Shown here: piece by piece, positions 26,162-36,349 of the stretch | Position numbering within the stretch: the first letter of the stretch is position 1 | Layout of the letters: each line of letters starts with the position of its first letter | Assembly: GCA_030157805.1 (NCBI GenBank) | Contig: JAOAUB010000044.1 | Location: forward strand, 1-51,431 | Direction: 5' to 3' | Source of the DNA: Legionellaceae bacterium | GTDB lineage: Bacteria > Pseudomonadota > Gammaproteobacteria > Legionellales > Legionellaceae | Length of the DNA stretch: 51,431 bases | Notes under the pieces: model-generated | The model's database searches: none | Seen by the model: the letters and a program-made list of their open reading frames with translations, nothing else | Told to the model about the DNA's origin: nothing | Position numbers and translations under genes: made by a program

Positions 26162-27445
<1,284 letters not shown>

Positions 27446-27470
27446 CTGTCGATCACTTAAGATTAAAACT

Positions 27471-27740
27471 ATGCGTACCATTTTTCTGATCCTTGTGTTA
27501 ACGCTGATTGGTTTACAATACAAATTGTGGTTAGGAGACGGTAGTATTCGTCAGTGGCAGCAGTTAGATCAACAAACAGCGGTACAACTTGAAGAAAATG
27601 AAAAGTTGTTAGCCCGTAACCAAGCTCTTGAGGCGGATATTTTGGAGTTAAAGCAAGGTGATCAAGCGCTTGAAGAACAAGCGCGGTATGAGTTGGGCAT
27701 GGTTAAGGATGATGAAGTATATTATCAAGTGGTGGAATGA
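27471..27740 (+). CDS. ftsB: Cell division protein FtsB
   Basis: A small bitopic divisome protein that links FtsL and FtsQ and helps activate septal wall synthesis. The 89 aa have one N-terminal membrane helix (about 4-19), a coiled coil (about 28-60, QLEENEKLLARNQALEAD) and the typical end EEQARYELGMVKDDEVYYQV. Position directly after eno supports the call. Confidence 0.95.
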   Translation: MRTIFLILVLTLIGLQYKLWLGDGSIRQWQQLDQQTAVQLEENEKLLARNQALEADILELKQGDQALEEQARYELGMVKDDEVYYQVVE

Positions 27741-27762
27741 TGTCTTGGTGGCTATGGATCAA

Positions 27763-29805
27763 TTAACTCACGTATAAAAAACCGTAAAAACCCACCGCTA
27801 AAGGATATTCATTGGCTTGTCCTGGCAGTCTGTTCGATTTTGAAAATTGAAAGAGGACTTGAGCGGGTTTTTTTGTAATCACGTTCTTGGGTACATCAAA
27901 CGAAATTCGACGATAACGATTCACCGGAATTGGAAATTGACCAATATACCTCTTGTTGATCCAGACCGATAGGACTTGGCCTTGGTTCATGCGATGAGTG
28001 GTTGCGGTGAGTGATATTGTCGCTTTCTGATGGGGCGGTAGCGGCAAATAAATCTCAGCCTGCTTTCCTACCGCCCAGCGAAGCCAAGACGGCTCTCGCC
28101 CTGTAGCTCCCCAACCATAACCTGCGTAGTCCTCAAAGGAAGAACCCATAAACGGTAAACTATGGATGTAGTCTTTGCTGGGCGGAACTTTTACCCATGA
28201 GTTAGGATCGCGAGGGGAGCCGATAATTTCAAAGGGATAGACGCGGATCAAATTGATTTCTTGATCAACTTTGTAGTAGTTGAATGGCAATCTATGTCTT
28301 TTTTTCAGCGTCAAGGCAAGAGGAATTGCTTGTCCACGGCTCGTGCCACAATCGTGTGTTGCCTCACAGATCATGTCTTTAATGTCGATTAAACTCACCA
28401 ATTCGCTTGAGTTCTTCAGTTGAGTTGTTTGATGGAATGATTTAAATAATAACAGTGGGTTTCCTGATGAGGGAAGCGTATTAGAGCTATGATCTAAGGG
28501 TAAGCCTGAGCCATGATCCGCTATAATTAAAATCGCGGTTTGCTGGTAGATGTGTTGTTTTTTCAGTGTTTGTAATACCTTGATGACATGCTCCATAGCA
28601 CACTGAGCTTGATTCACTGCGGACTCACGCGTCCACGTTAGTCCCCGAAGCAGGTGACAAGATTGATCTAACATTGCGGGGGCATGCGCGCTATAAAGGT
28701 GTAAAAATTTGACGGTAGGCATGGTTGATTCGGTGTTGAGATGGGAAGCAAGAACGGAGAGTACTTGATTTGAAACGGTTTCCGCAGGGGGAAAATATTG
28801 TGGTAATAGCCAAAAGCCTTGATTGTAAACGTACTTTTTAAATAAATGAGGAACGGAATTAAAAAGTGAATAACTGATGAGTTGCGATGCCTCACATAGT
28901 GCGCCAAAATGCGTGCATGACAAATAGTTTTGATTGACTCGGGCCACACCCGATGGCGTGTAGCCGAAATAGGGATTTAATATCATCGCGCGATAATTCT
29001 GAGTTTGAAGTAGCTTGACAAAGGATTCTTTCGCAATATTTTTTTTATAAAACGCGCTGAGATCCTCGCCCTGCTGATACACTTGACTTGAATGAATGGT
29101 CGGAAGCGACAACATCGTTCCAGGTGCCGTACTTGCTGCGTTCGAATAAAAAGTAAACCCATCCAATTCTTTCGCCCAGGAAGGTTTCTTGTTTAAAATT
29201 TCTTGAAAAAAATCAGATTGAAAGGAGTCTAATAAAATAAGCAAGACATTTTTCTTCTTTGAAAAAGTGGTCAACTCTTGTTGTGATTGTTGATAATTTA
29301 AAAATGAAACTTTATGTTCTATGAGCGCATAACCCAACACAATCATTGCGAAGGCAAAACTGGCTAAAAGCAGTATGGTGTTCGTGAATTTGGGTTTGTA
29401 ATAGCTTATTGAACCAAATGAAATACCGATGAGGACGATCAACAGAAGATTGCCATAAAAATGGATAGGTTCGGTGATTAAAATAAAAGTTTTACCATCA
29501 ATAACGCCGTTACTACCGACAAACCAATCCGAGGCCCAACCGGCAAACGCGATTCCTGTTAGGACCGAGGCATAATGGTGTAACCATTCGCGTTTGATGA
29601 ACAGGGTCGGTATGGAAAGCGCACCGTAACAGAGAATAAATAAAGGAAATAAGACTACAAAAAAGGCATCAAAACCATAGTTCCAAAAATAACGACTTGT
29701 TATAAATAAAAGCACCGGCAGAAACAAAAACAAATGCATTGCAATAAATAAATTGGCAGGTGATGCCGGTGAAATGAATAGACAACGTTTCCAGCTTTTT
29801 TTCAT
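27763..29805 (-). CDS. Membrane-anchored sulfatase-family hydrolase/transferase
   Basis: A 680-aa alkaline phosphatase-superfamily (sulfatase fold) protein. About five N-terminal membrane helices (within 15-165) precede the catalytic domain, which shows the metal-binding LILLDSFQSD (about 190), a Ser/Thr-rich nucleophile segment ASTAPGTMLSLPTIHSS (about 224-240), and the second metal site IADHGSGLP (about 426-434). The last 130 residues form a beta-rich domain with no family I can name. It resembles membrane sulfatase-like enzymes of the LtaS/EptA type that modify envelope polysaccharide or lipid, but the substrate is unknown. The small gene upstream is its usual partner. Confidence 0.88.
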   Translation of the reverse strand: MKKSWKRCLFISPASPANLFIAMHLFLFLPVLLFITSRYFWNYGFDAFFVVLFPLFILCYGALSIPTLFIKREWLHHYASVLTGIAFAGWASDWFVGSNGVIDGKTFILITEPIHFYGNLLLIVLIGISFGSISYYKPKFTNTILLLASFAFAMIVLGYALIEHKVSFLNYQQSQQELTTFSKKKNVLLILLDSFQSDFFQEILNKKPSWAKELDGFTFYSNAASTAPGTMLSLPTIHSSQVYQQGEDLSAFYKKNIAKESFVKLLQTQNYRAMILNPYFGYTPSGVARVNQNYLSCTHFGALCEASQLISYSLFNSVPHLFKKYVYNQGFWLLPQYFPPAETVSNQVLSVLASHLNTESTMPTVKFLHLYSAHAPAMLDQSCHLLRGLTWTRESAVNQAQCAMEHVIKVLQTLKKQHIYQQTAILIIADHGSGLPLDHSSNTLPSSGNPLLLFKSFHQTTQLKNSSELVSLIDIKDMICEATHDCGTSRGQAIPLALTLKKRHRLPFNYYKVDQEINLIRVYPFEIIGSPRDPNSWVKVPPSKDYIHSLPFMGSSFEDYAGYGWGATGREPSWLRWAVGKQAEIYLPLPPHQKATISLTATTHRMNQGQVLSVWINKRYIGQFPIPVNRYRRISFDVPKNVITKKPAQVLFQFSKSNRLPGQANEYPLAVGFYGFLYVS

Positions 29806-29830
29806 GAAATTCCAATTTGATGTTGTTTAA

Positions 29831-30094
29831 TTAAGGATTGTTGTCAGATTTTTTTTTATTTTGTAACGGTACATCGTTTTGAGGTCTTTTAACAACATAA
29901 TTTTTTATGCTAATTATTTTTAATTTGATTTGTTGCCAATAAGCTCTAACGAGCGTACCAAGGGTTGCAACAACGGCAATCAAGGATTGAATCCACAGAC
30001 TTGCCGCGCTTGGATCGATGTAGGCATAGGCCGGCGCTGACATGGATCCAAAGCACAAAAAAAGAACAAAAAAACAACCTTTATTGTTGTTCAT
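29831..30094 (-). CDS. Small membrane partner of the sulfatase (YIDPxxxS type)
   Basis: An 87-aa protein with a signal-like first helix (8-24), the motif AYIDPSAASLWIQSLIA (24-40), a second hydrophobic helix and a basic, lysine-rich cytosolic tail. Proteins with this YIDP motif are commonly encoded next to membrane sulfatase/phosphatase-fold enzymes in surface-polysaccharide clusters; their role is unknown. It lies 25 bases upstream of the sulfatase gene. Confidence 0.75.
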   Translation of the reverse strand: MNNNKGCFFVLFLCFGSMSAPAYAYIDPSAASLWIQSLIAVVATLGTLVRAYWQQIKLKIISIKNYVVKRPQNDVPLQNKKKSDNNP

Positions 30095-30139
30095 AGGCCA
30101 CTTTCGTTGGAGGTTATTAGAACAGGAAAAACTACTTTA

Positions 30140-31711
30140 TCAAAATTGATCGGCACTTGCTAACTCCCAATGCGTTTTATAATTCTCAGGAATATCATTG
30201 CTAAGAAATTGACCTGGTTTCATGTAGTGATAAATCTCGTTGAGTGGTTTGGCGCTATCGGTGCTAATTCGTCGCATAATATGAGCAGGAGATAAGTCGC
30301 TTGGGTTGGAAAGGCCCATTGCGCCAACCATTTCCAAAAAACTTTTGACGGTGTTTTTGTGATAATTCGCAACGCGGTATTTTTTTTGATCGACAACTAA
30401 TCCACGTTGTAGACGTTTGTTTTGGGTGGTGATGCCAGTTGGGCAGGTATTGCTATTACATTGTTTGGATTGTAAACAGCCAAGGGCGAGCATCATCGGT
30501 CGGGCGCAATGGCATATATCAGCGCCTAAAGCTATTTTTACAACCATATCAAATCCTGTTGCAATTTTGCCGCTGCTGATGATGTGAATGTTTTGACGAA
30601 CGCCGATACCAGTGAGCGCATTATGAACAAAAAACAAAGCGGGCTCAAGAGGTGTTCCCATATGGTTTATATACTCTAAGGGAGCGGCACCCGTGCCACC
30701 CTCAGCACCATCGACCGTAATGAAATCAGGAAGAATATTGGTTTTTAGCATGGCTTTGCATATTGAGAAAAACTCTTTTTTTTGTCCTATGCAAAGTTTA
30801 AATCCCACCGGTTTCCCCCCGCTTAATTCACGTAATTGTTGAACGAATTGGAGCAATTCTGTGGGTGTGTTAAAGGCTGAATGGGCTGGAGGGGAGATTA
30901 CGTCATGCCCCATTTTAACTTTACGTGCCGCAGCAATTTCAGGAGTTAGTTTGGCGGCGGGTAAAATGCCCCCATGTGAGGGTTTGGCACCTTGTGATAA
31001 TTTGATTTCGATCATTTTGACTTCATCACGACAGGCTTCTTTGGTGAATTCCTCAGGATTAAAGAGGCCTGCTTCGTCACGACATCCAAAATACCCTGTG
31101 CCAATTTGAAAAATTAAATCACCGCCTTGTAAATGGTAAGGGCTCAATCCGCCTTCACCGGTATTTTGTGCAAAGCCACCTAGTTTGGCGCCTTTGTTAA
31201 GCGCCATAATGGCGTGCGCTGAGAGTGCACCAAAACTCATCGCTGAAATATTAAGTCGAGATGCTGAATAAGGTTTTTTGCAATCAGGACCACCCACGAT
31301 GATCCGACGTTCAACTTCAGAAATAGGTTTAGGTGCTAAAGAATGCAAGGCCCAGGTATAGCCAATTTGATAGATGTCTCGTTCAGTTCCGAAAGGCACG
31401 GTGTCTTGAATGTTTTTGGCTCGTTGGTAAATAATGGAGCGTGTTTCTCGATCAAAGGGTCGTTCTTGTTCATTATCGGCAATGAAATATTGTTGAATTT
31501 CAGGTCTAATAAACTCGAGAAGATAGCGCATGTGACCAAGAACTGGAAAATTACGTAAAATAGTATGTTGTGTTTGGGTGAGATCATAAATCGCAAGAAT
31601 AATCAAAGGTGTTATTAGCGCTAAAAACCAACGGGCGTCTTGTAGCATGGCTAAAAATAAAAACATGCTCAGCAAGACAAGCCCTAGGGCGGTATACCAT
31701 TTGCGTCGCAT
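30140..31711 (-). CDS. FMN-binding glutamate synthase-family protein, membrane-anchored
   Basis: A 523-aa protein with two N-terminal hydrophobic segments (about 8-44) followed by the FMN/Fe-S synthase domain of glutamate synthase: SAMSFGALS, NTGEGGLSPYH, PAAKLTPEIA, VDGAEGGTGAAPLEY, and the 3Fe-4S cluster CNSNTCPTGI preceded by the Cys of GCLQSKQ. It lacks the glutaminase domain, so it is not a complete GltB. Such stand-alone enzymes have no firmly assigned reaction. It is divergent from the nucleotidase gene at 31827. Confidence 0.92.
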   Translation of the reverse strand: MRRKWYTALGLVLLSMFLFLAMLQDARWFLALITPLIILAIYDLTQTQHTILRNFPVLGHMRYLLEFIRPEIQQYFIADNEQERPFDRETRSIIYQRAKNIQDTVPFGTERDIYQIGYTWALHSLAPKPISEVERRIIVGGPDCKKPYSASRLNISAMSFGALSAHAIMALNKGAKLGGFAQNTGEGGLSPYHLQGGDLIFQIGTGYFGCRDEAGLFNPEEFTKEACRDEVKMIEIKLSQGAKPSHGGILPAAKLTPEIAAARKVKMGHDVISPPAHSAFNTPTELLQFVQQLRELSGGKPVGFKLCIGQKKEFFSICKAMLKTNILPDFITVDGAEGGTGAAPLEYINHMGTPLEPALFFVHNALTGIGVRQNIHIISSGKIATGFDMVVKIALGADICHCARPMMLALGCLQSKQCNSNTCPTGITTQNKRLQRGLVVDQKKYRVANYHKNTVKSFLEMVGAMGLSNPSDLSPAHIMRRISTDSAKPLNEIYHYMKPGQFLSNDIPENYKTHWELASADQF

Positions 31712-31826
31712 GTTATATCCTTATGACATGATGTTCTATTAGCTATAATTCCTTTTTTTCATAAGTTTATCAAGAATAAAGGGTATAAATTAAAAAGAAG
31801 GTCTGACGACCTAAGGGTGCTAACTC

Positions 31827-33212
31827 ATGAAACAAACCGTATTTGTGAATCGTATTTTGAACATGAAAAAAATCAAATTCATTGGTCTAGACATGGATCA
31901 TACGTTGATTCGCTACCACACAAAAAATTTTGAAGAGACGGTGTATAAGCTTGTTGTTGAGCGCTTAATTCTTGAAAAACACTACCCTTGCGAAATTAAA
32001 TCCTTCCAATTTGATTTCGACCATGCCATTCGTGGCCTGGTGGTGGATTGTCAACATGGCAATATTCTGAAACTAAGCCGTTTTGCGGCAATCAGGCATA
32101 GTCATCATGGGACAAAGCCTATTGAATTTATAGAACAGCAGCGAATTTATCGCAGTACTTATGTGGATTTAAGAGATCCGAATTACATTGCTATTGATAC
32201 CGCGTTTTCGATTGCTTTTTGTGTTTTATATGCTCAGTTAGTTGATTATAAAGATCAATGCCCTTTGAGCTTGCCTAATTATCGTGAAATTGCACTCGAT
32301 GTGTTGCATACGGTGGATGTAATTCATGCCGATGGAAGCTTAAAAAAAATTATTAGTGAAAATTTAGACCATTATGTCATTAAAGAGCGTGAGGTGGTGG
32401 AAGGGCTCAGGCGTTATGTGCATTTTGGTAAGAAACTTTTTATTTTGACCAACTCGGAATACCCCTATGCCAAATTGTTATTAGATTATGCGATTAATCC
32501 GTTTCTCCCGAAGAATGAACATTGGTGTGATCTTTTTGAGTTTGTGATTACATCAGCCAATAAGCCGCGATTTTTCTATGATAATTTAACCTTTCTTAAA
32601 ATTAATCCGGACGATGCGAGGATGACCAATTTATCCGGAAAAATTGTTAAGGGGGTTTATCAGGGCGGTAATGCTAAAAAATTCACCGATGACCTTGAGC
32701 TTAATGGTGATGAAATTTTATATATTGGGGATCATATTTACGGGGATATTTTGCGTTTGAAAAAACATTGCAATTGGCGAACGGCTTTAGTTGTTGATGA
32801 GTTAGGTGCTGAGATTTCGTCACAACAGCAAGCGTTACCGACCCAGGAGAAAATTACTCAAGCCATGCAAGTTAAAGTCGGCGTTGAAGAGCAATACACC
32901 TTATGGTGCAGCCAACGGATTGAAGAGGATACGAATCGTTATGATGAACTCATTCTTGATGCTCAAAAGAAAATTGCGCTGTTAGATAAAGAAATCACTC
33001 AACTTTTAACGGAGCAACACCAATGGTTTAATCGCTATTGGGATCGAGTTTTTCGCGCGGGAGCGGAGGAAAGCTATTTTGCGTATCAAGTTGAGCATTA
33101 TGCGTGTATTTATATGGAAAATTTAGCTTCTTTTTTGCAGCATTCGCCGCTTAGTTATTTTCGTGCCAATCGCCGGCCTTTAGCTCATGATATGGATAGA
33201 GATACTATTTAG
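31827..33212 (+). CDS. HAD-family IMP/GMP-type 5'-nucleotidase
   Basis: A 461-aa HAD-IG hydrolase that should dephosphorylate purine nucleoside monophosphates. Motif I is GLDMDHTLIRY (D22 nucleophile, D24), with motif II in the LFILTNSEYPYAK segment and motif III GDHIYGDILRLKK, followed by a coiled-coil C-terminus. The family includes eukaryotic cytosolic 5'-nucleotidase II and a Legionella protein described as IMP-GMP specific. AAGGG 9 bases before ATG 31827 supports this start over the internal ATG at 31863. Confidence 0.92.
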   Translation: MKQTVFVNRILNMKKIKFIGLDMDHTLIRYHTKNFEETVYKLVVERLILEKHYPCEIKSFQFDFDHAIRGLVVDCQHGNILKLSRFAAIRHSHHGTKPIEFIEQQRIYRSTYVDLRDPNYIAIDTAFSIAFCVLYAQLVDYKDQCPLSLPNYREIALDVLHTVDVIHADGSLKKIISENLDHYVIKEREVVEGLRRYVHFGKKLFILTNSEYPYAKLLLDYAINPFLPKNEHWCDLFEFVITSANKPRFFYDNLTFLKINPDDARMTNLSGKIVKGVYQGGNAKKFTDDLELNGDEILYIGDHIYGDILRLKKHCNWRTALVVDELGAEISSQQQALPTQEKITQAMQVKVGVEEQYTLWCSQRIEEDTNRYDELILDAQKKIALLDKEITQLLTEQHQWFNRYWDRVFRAGAEESYFAYQVEHYACIYMENLASFLQHSPLSYFRANRRPLAHDMDRDTI

Positions 33213-33363
33213 GGCGTTTTAATTTGCGGATGAGGCCTTGGCCGCTTATATCAGGATAGTCAAAGCAATGGATCGTCTCTTGTTGAATTAACAGGATTTT
33301 CTTCTACACTTAAAATAGAAGAGGAGAATACTGGCGTTCTTTCATCAAGGTAGGGGGGCTATT

Positions 33364-34023
33364 ATGCGGATATCTTTGATTACTACAGCGACCAGAAAAG
33401 AAGCTGAAGAAGCACTTGCGGTGGCATGCATTCAATATCCAAAGAGGGCTGCTGAGTTTACTAAAAGTAAAGAAGATTGGATGATCGCGTTTGATTTTTA
33501 TCGACGTCATAATGATCCTAAGTTGAGTGCAGCGGCGATTTGTGCTCAGCTGGCGGGTATTGATTTTACTCAAGGCATCTCCTTACGAATGATTCCACCG
33601 CCAGATAAGGTCGTGCAATTTCAGCCACCAACGACCAACGGAGATTTTCCAACAGCGGCAACAGGAAACTATTGGTCTGAAGGTGGTGTGACTCCAGAGC
33701 AATTAGGTATTTCAGCGTTTGGCGCTATGAGAGATCCGTCCGCACCTTGGAAGGCACCCGCTGTAAATCCTGTGAATGTCAGAAAAACAGCTTGGGAGTT
33801 CGTTGCGGATAAAGACAGTCCCTTTGAAGCTCTTTGTTCGAAGGCCGCACCCGTTATGGATACTTGGTCAAGGAAGGTTCCTGTGCTGTGTGAAGCGGGA
33901 GGTTCTCAAATGTATGCTCCTGAAGGTAAAAACCATTTGGTTTTAGTACCCAATCAAACAGCACGGCAAGTTCAAAGTGCAGCTGATTTATACTCCAAGC
34001 CACCGACTGACCATACTCCCTAA
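33364..34023 (+). CDS. Orphan protein of unknown function (219 aa)
   Basis: I do not recognise this protein. The N-terminal half is helical (residues 10-70); the rest is Pro/Gly/Ala-rich with few predicted helices (PPPDKVVQFQPPTT; SAPWKAPAVNPVN). It has no signal peptide or membrane segment and ends in a polar tail (KPPTDHTP). The start is supported by a strong AGGGGGG ribosome-binding site 6 bases upstream. A weak inverted repeat (TCTTCTA 33300-33306 / TAGAAGA 33316-33322) lies in the leader. It is followed by another orphan gene in the same direction, probably the same transcript. The pair could encode an effector and partner or a small secreted system, with no direct evidence. Confidence 0.78.
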   Translation: MRISLITTATRKEAEEALAVACIQYPKRAAEFTKSKEDWMIAFDFYRRHNDPKLSAAAICAQLAGIDFTQGISLRMIPPPDKVVQFQPPTTNGDFPTAATGNYWSEGGVTPEQLGISAFGAMRDPSAPWKAPAVNPVNVRKTAWEFVADKDSPFEALCSKAAPVMDTWSRKVPVLCEAGGSQMYAPEGKNHLVLVPNQTARQVQSAADLYSKPPTDHTP

Positions 34024-34057
34024 CCACTTAATGAGGGCCACTTTGCTGGAGAACATC

Positions 34058-34420
34058 ATGAAGAATTTCTTTTTTAAAAAAGATTTGGGTGACGAGCAAT
34101 TTACTAATCTCGACAAGCTGTACACCGAAGCAATTCGTTGCCTGCTAGAGAATGTAAAAAAATACGGTGAACATCGCGATATTTGGACTATTGTGCAACA
34201 AAAAATGCAAATAATTAAGGCTGCTTGTGATTCCGGGACAATACCTTCAGATGAAATAAAGCGAGAAGCCGATATTAGCAGCATGCTAAGCCATGCGTTA
34301 AAAGATGTTGTTAACGACAAGGATATTGATCCCCTCTACAAGTTAAATTATGCCTTTACATTGCTGGGCATGAAAGAGATACGTTTTGATAACGATGCCT
34401 CAATCAATAACGTTAAATAG
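34058..34420 (+). CDS. Small orphan helical protein (120 aa)
   Basis: Unrecognised. The start is the ATG at 34058, with GGAG (34048-34051) 6 bases upstream; the frame is open further back but overlaps the preceding gene. The protein is acidic-basic mixed, helical and soluble, with two Cys (in RCLLEN and AACDSG). It lies 34 bases after the stop of the 219-aa orphan and converges on malic enzyme. Confidence 0.75.
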   Translation: MKNFFFKKDLGDEQFTNLDKLYTEAIRCLLENVKKYGEHRDIWTIVQQKMQIIKAACDSGTIPSDEIKREADISSMLSHALKDVVNDKDIDPLYKLNYAFTLLGMKEIRFDNDASINNVK

Positions 34421-34426
34421 AAGTCT

Positions 34427-36142
34427 TCAGTCAAGGCGATAGGGCACATACTCTGGAGTCCACATGTGTTGTTGAATTCGAAGGCGTACTTCGTTATCGT
34501 TCATGGGGTGCGCAAGTCCTGACTGAATGGCTTCGATAGCAACAGCGTACGCTATTTTAAACGAGACCTCGCGAATTTGATCTAAGGGTGGCAATAAATT
34601 AGCCTCGTGGTGAGTTTTAGCAGGGGAGCACTCGGCAAGAGCTTTAGCGGCCACCATGAACATTTTATCGCTGACGTATTTTGCTTTAACGCTAATTAAG
34701 CCGAGACCTATGCCTGGAAAAATATACACATTATTGGTTTGATCCACGCGAAACGGCTTGCCTTTCTTAAGAATGGCATCAAAAGGACTTCCTGTCCCCA
34801 TGACAACGCGATGTTCGGTCCAGTGAATAAGGTCGTTGGGCACGGCTTCACTGCGTGTAATAGGGTTAGATAGCGGCATAATAATTGGTCTTTCCACGTG
34901 TGTTGCCATTTCACGAACGAGCGCCTCATGAAATAACCCAGGCTGGCCGGATACGCCGATGAGAGCATGGGGGCGTGTGTTTTTAATCACATCGAATAAA
35001 CTGATGTTGGATGCGTTGCTTAATTGCCAGTGAGCGATCTCGGCTTGGGATTTGAGTAATTGTTGTTGAAATGGAAGTAAGTCGGTCATCCCTTTCATCA
35101 GCAGACCGTTGCGGTCAACCATAAAAATACGTGCGCGTGCTTGTTGTTCGGTGAGGCCGCTATCGATCATAGCATGGACAATGAGTTCAGCGATGCCACA
35201 GCCGGCGGAGCCTGCACCTGCGATGACAACACGTTGCTCGGATAAAGGAAGACCTGTTACCTTGACGGCGGAAAGTAAAGTGCCTGTTGCAACAGCTGCC
35301 GTTCCCTGCACATCATCATTAAACGTGCAAAGCTTATCACGGTATTGGTTCAATAAGCGTGTTGCATTTTGTAAGGCAAAATCTTCCCATTGCAAGACCA
35401 CATGAGGAAAACGTTTTTTGACTGCGTTGACAAACAAATCAATAAAATCATCGTAAGCTTGATCGCGCACGCGTGGATTACGCCATCCTACATAAAGAGG
35501 GTCGTGCAGAAGCTCTTCGTTATTGGTTCCTGTGTCTAGCAAAATAGGCAAAGTTGACGCAGGATGAATGCCCGCGCAGGCAGAATACAGCGCGAGTTTG
35601 CCGATGGGGATGCCCATGCCGCCGGCACCTTGATCACCTAAGCCCAAAATGCGTTCGCCGTCAGAAACGACAATGACGTCGACGTCATTAAATGCGTTAT
35701 TCGCTAAAATAGAATCTATTTTGTTGCGATAAGGGTAGGCTAGAAAAAGACCACGTGGCCGACGATAAATATGGCTGAAGTTTTGGCATGCCGCGCCAAC
35801 CACAGGAGTATAAACAAACGGCAGAATTTCACTCATGTGTGAACATAATAAATTATAAAACAAGGTTTCATTGGAGTCTTGCAAGGTTCGCAGTGAAATG
35901 TATTTTTCAAGATCATTGGGCTTGGTTTGAAAGGATTGGTAAGCGCGTAAACGTTGCTGCTCGATGGTGGTTACCTCGGGAGGTAGTAATCCATACAGCA
36001 TAAATTGTTCACGTTCTTCGGCTTTAAAAGCAGTTCCTTTATTTAATAAGGGATTATTGATTAATTCAAAACCGCGAGTTTTTACCGCATAGTAAGCGGC
36101 GCCGTCACGGTCTCTTTTTTCTATAAAATCCATTTTTTTCAC
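34427..36142 (-). CDS. maeA: NAD-dependent malic enzyme
   Basis: Oxidative decarboxylation of malate to pyruvate, linking the citrate cycle to pyruvate. The length (571 aa) matches the large NAD-type family (E. coli MaeA 565 aa). Visible are the catalytic-Tyr region FVYTPVVGAACQNFSHIYRR (about 108-127), the substrate/NAD motif GLGDQGAGGMGIPIGK, the metal-binding WEDFALQNA and FNDDVQGTAA segments and the Rossmann GAGSAGCGIAEL. NAD rather than NADP use is inferred from family and length. Confidence 0.95.
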   Translation of the reverse strand: MKKMDFIEKRDRDGAAYYAVKTRGFELINNPLLNKGTAFKAEEREQFMLYGLLPPEVTTIEQQRLRAYQSFQTKPNDLEKYISLRTLQDSNETLFYNLLCSHMSEILPFVYTPVVGAACQNFSHIYRRPRGLFLAYPYRNKIDSILANNAFNDVDVIVVSDGERILGLGDQGAGGMGIPIGKLALYSACAGIHPASTLPILLDTGTNNEELLHDPLYVGWRNPRVRDQAYDDFIDLFVNAVKKRFPHVVLQWEDFALQNATRLLNQYRDKLCTFNDDVQGTAAVATGTLLSAVKVTGLPLSEQRVVIAGAGSAGCGIAELIVHAMIDSGLTEQQARARIFMVDRNGLLMKGMTDLLPFQQQLLKSQAEIAHWQLSNASNISLFDVIKNTRPHALIGVSGQPGLFHEALVREMATHVERPIIMPLSNPITRSEAVPNDLIHWTEHRVVMGTGSPFDAILKKGKPFRVDQTNNVYIFPGIGLGLISVKAKYVSDKMFMVAAKALAECSPAKTHHEANLLPPLDQIREVSFKIAYAVAIEAIQSGLAHPMNDNEVRLRIQQHMWTPEYVPYRLD

Positions 36143-36145
36143 CTT

Positions 36146-36349
36146 TTAAATCGAATGCGGCTTAATCCATCCTAAACTAAAAGCAATAAAAAGAAATAAA
36201 AACAAGGCTAGAGAAAGACCTATACGCCAGGTTAATGCTTTGACAGTGCGATTATTTTTTCCTTTGTCGGTGATTAAGAAAAAGAGGCTACTGCCTAACG
36301 CACCTAAGATAATAAGCATGCTTGCGATGACAATAATTTTAGCTAACAT
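36146..36349 (-). CDS. Twin-helix membrane protein, DUF2909
   Basis: A 67-aa protein with two membrane helices (about 4-26 and 43-61) separated by a basic loop (DKGKNNRTVKALTWRIG), the DUF2909 pattern. In many proteobacteria this gene sits between the cytochrome oxidase subunit III gene and SURF1. Here it overlaps the end of the RND transporter gene by 7 bases and is separated from SURF1 by the whole efflux operon and by orientation. Confidence 0.8.
   Translation of the reverse strand: MLAKIIVIASMLIILGALGSSLFFLITDKGKNNRTVKALTWRIGLSLALFLFLFIAFSLGWIKPHSI

Noticed and set aside
33213-33363. GC-rich palindrome after the nucleotidase as a terminator
   Set aside because: The short GGCCTTGGCC-type symmetry has no following T-run.
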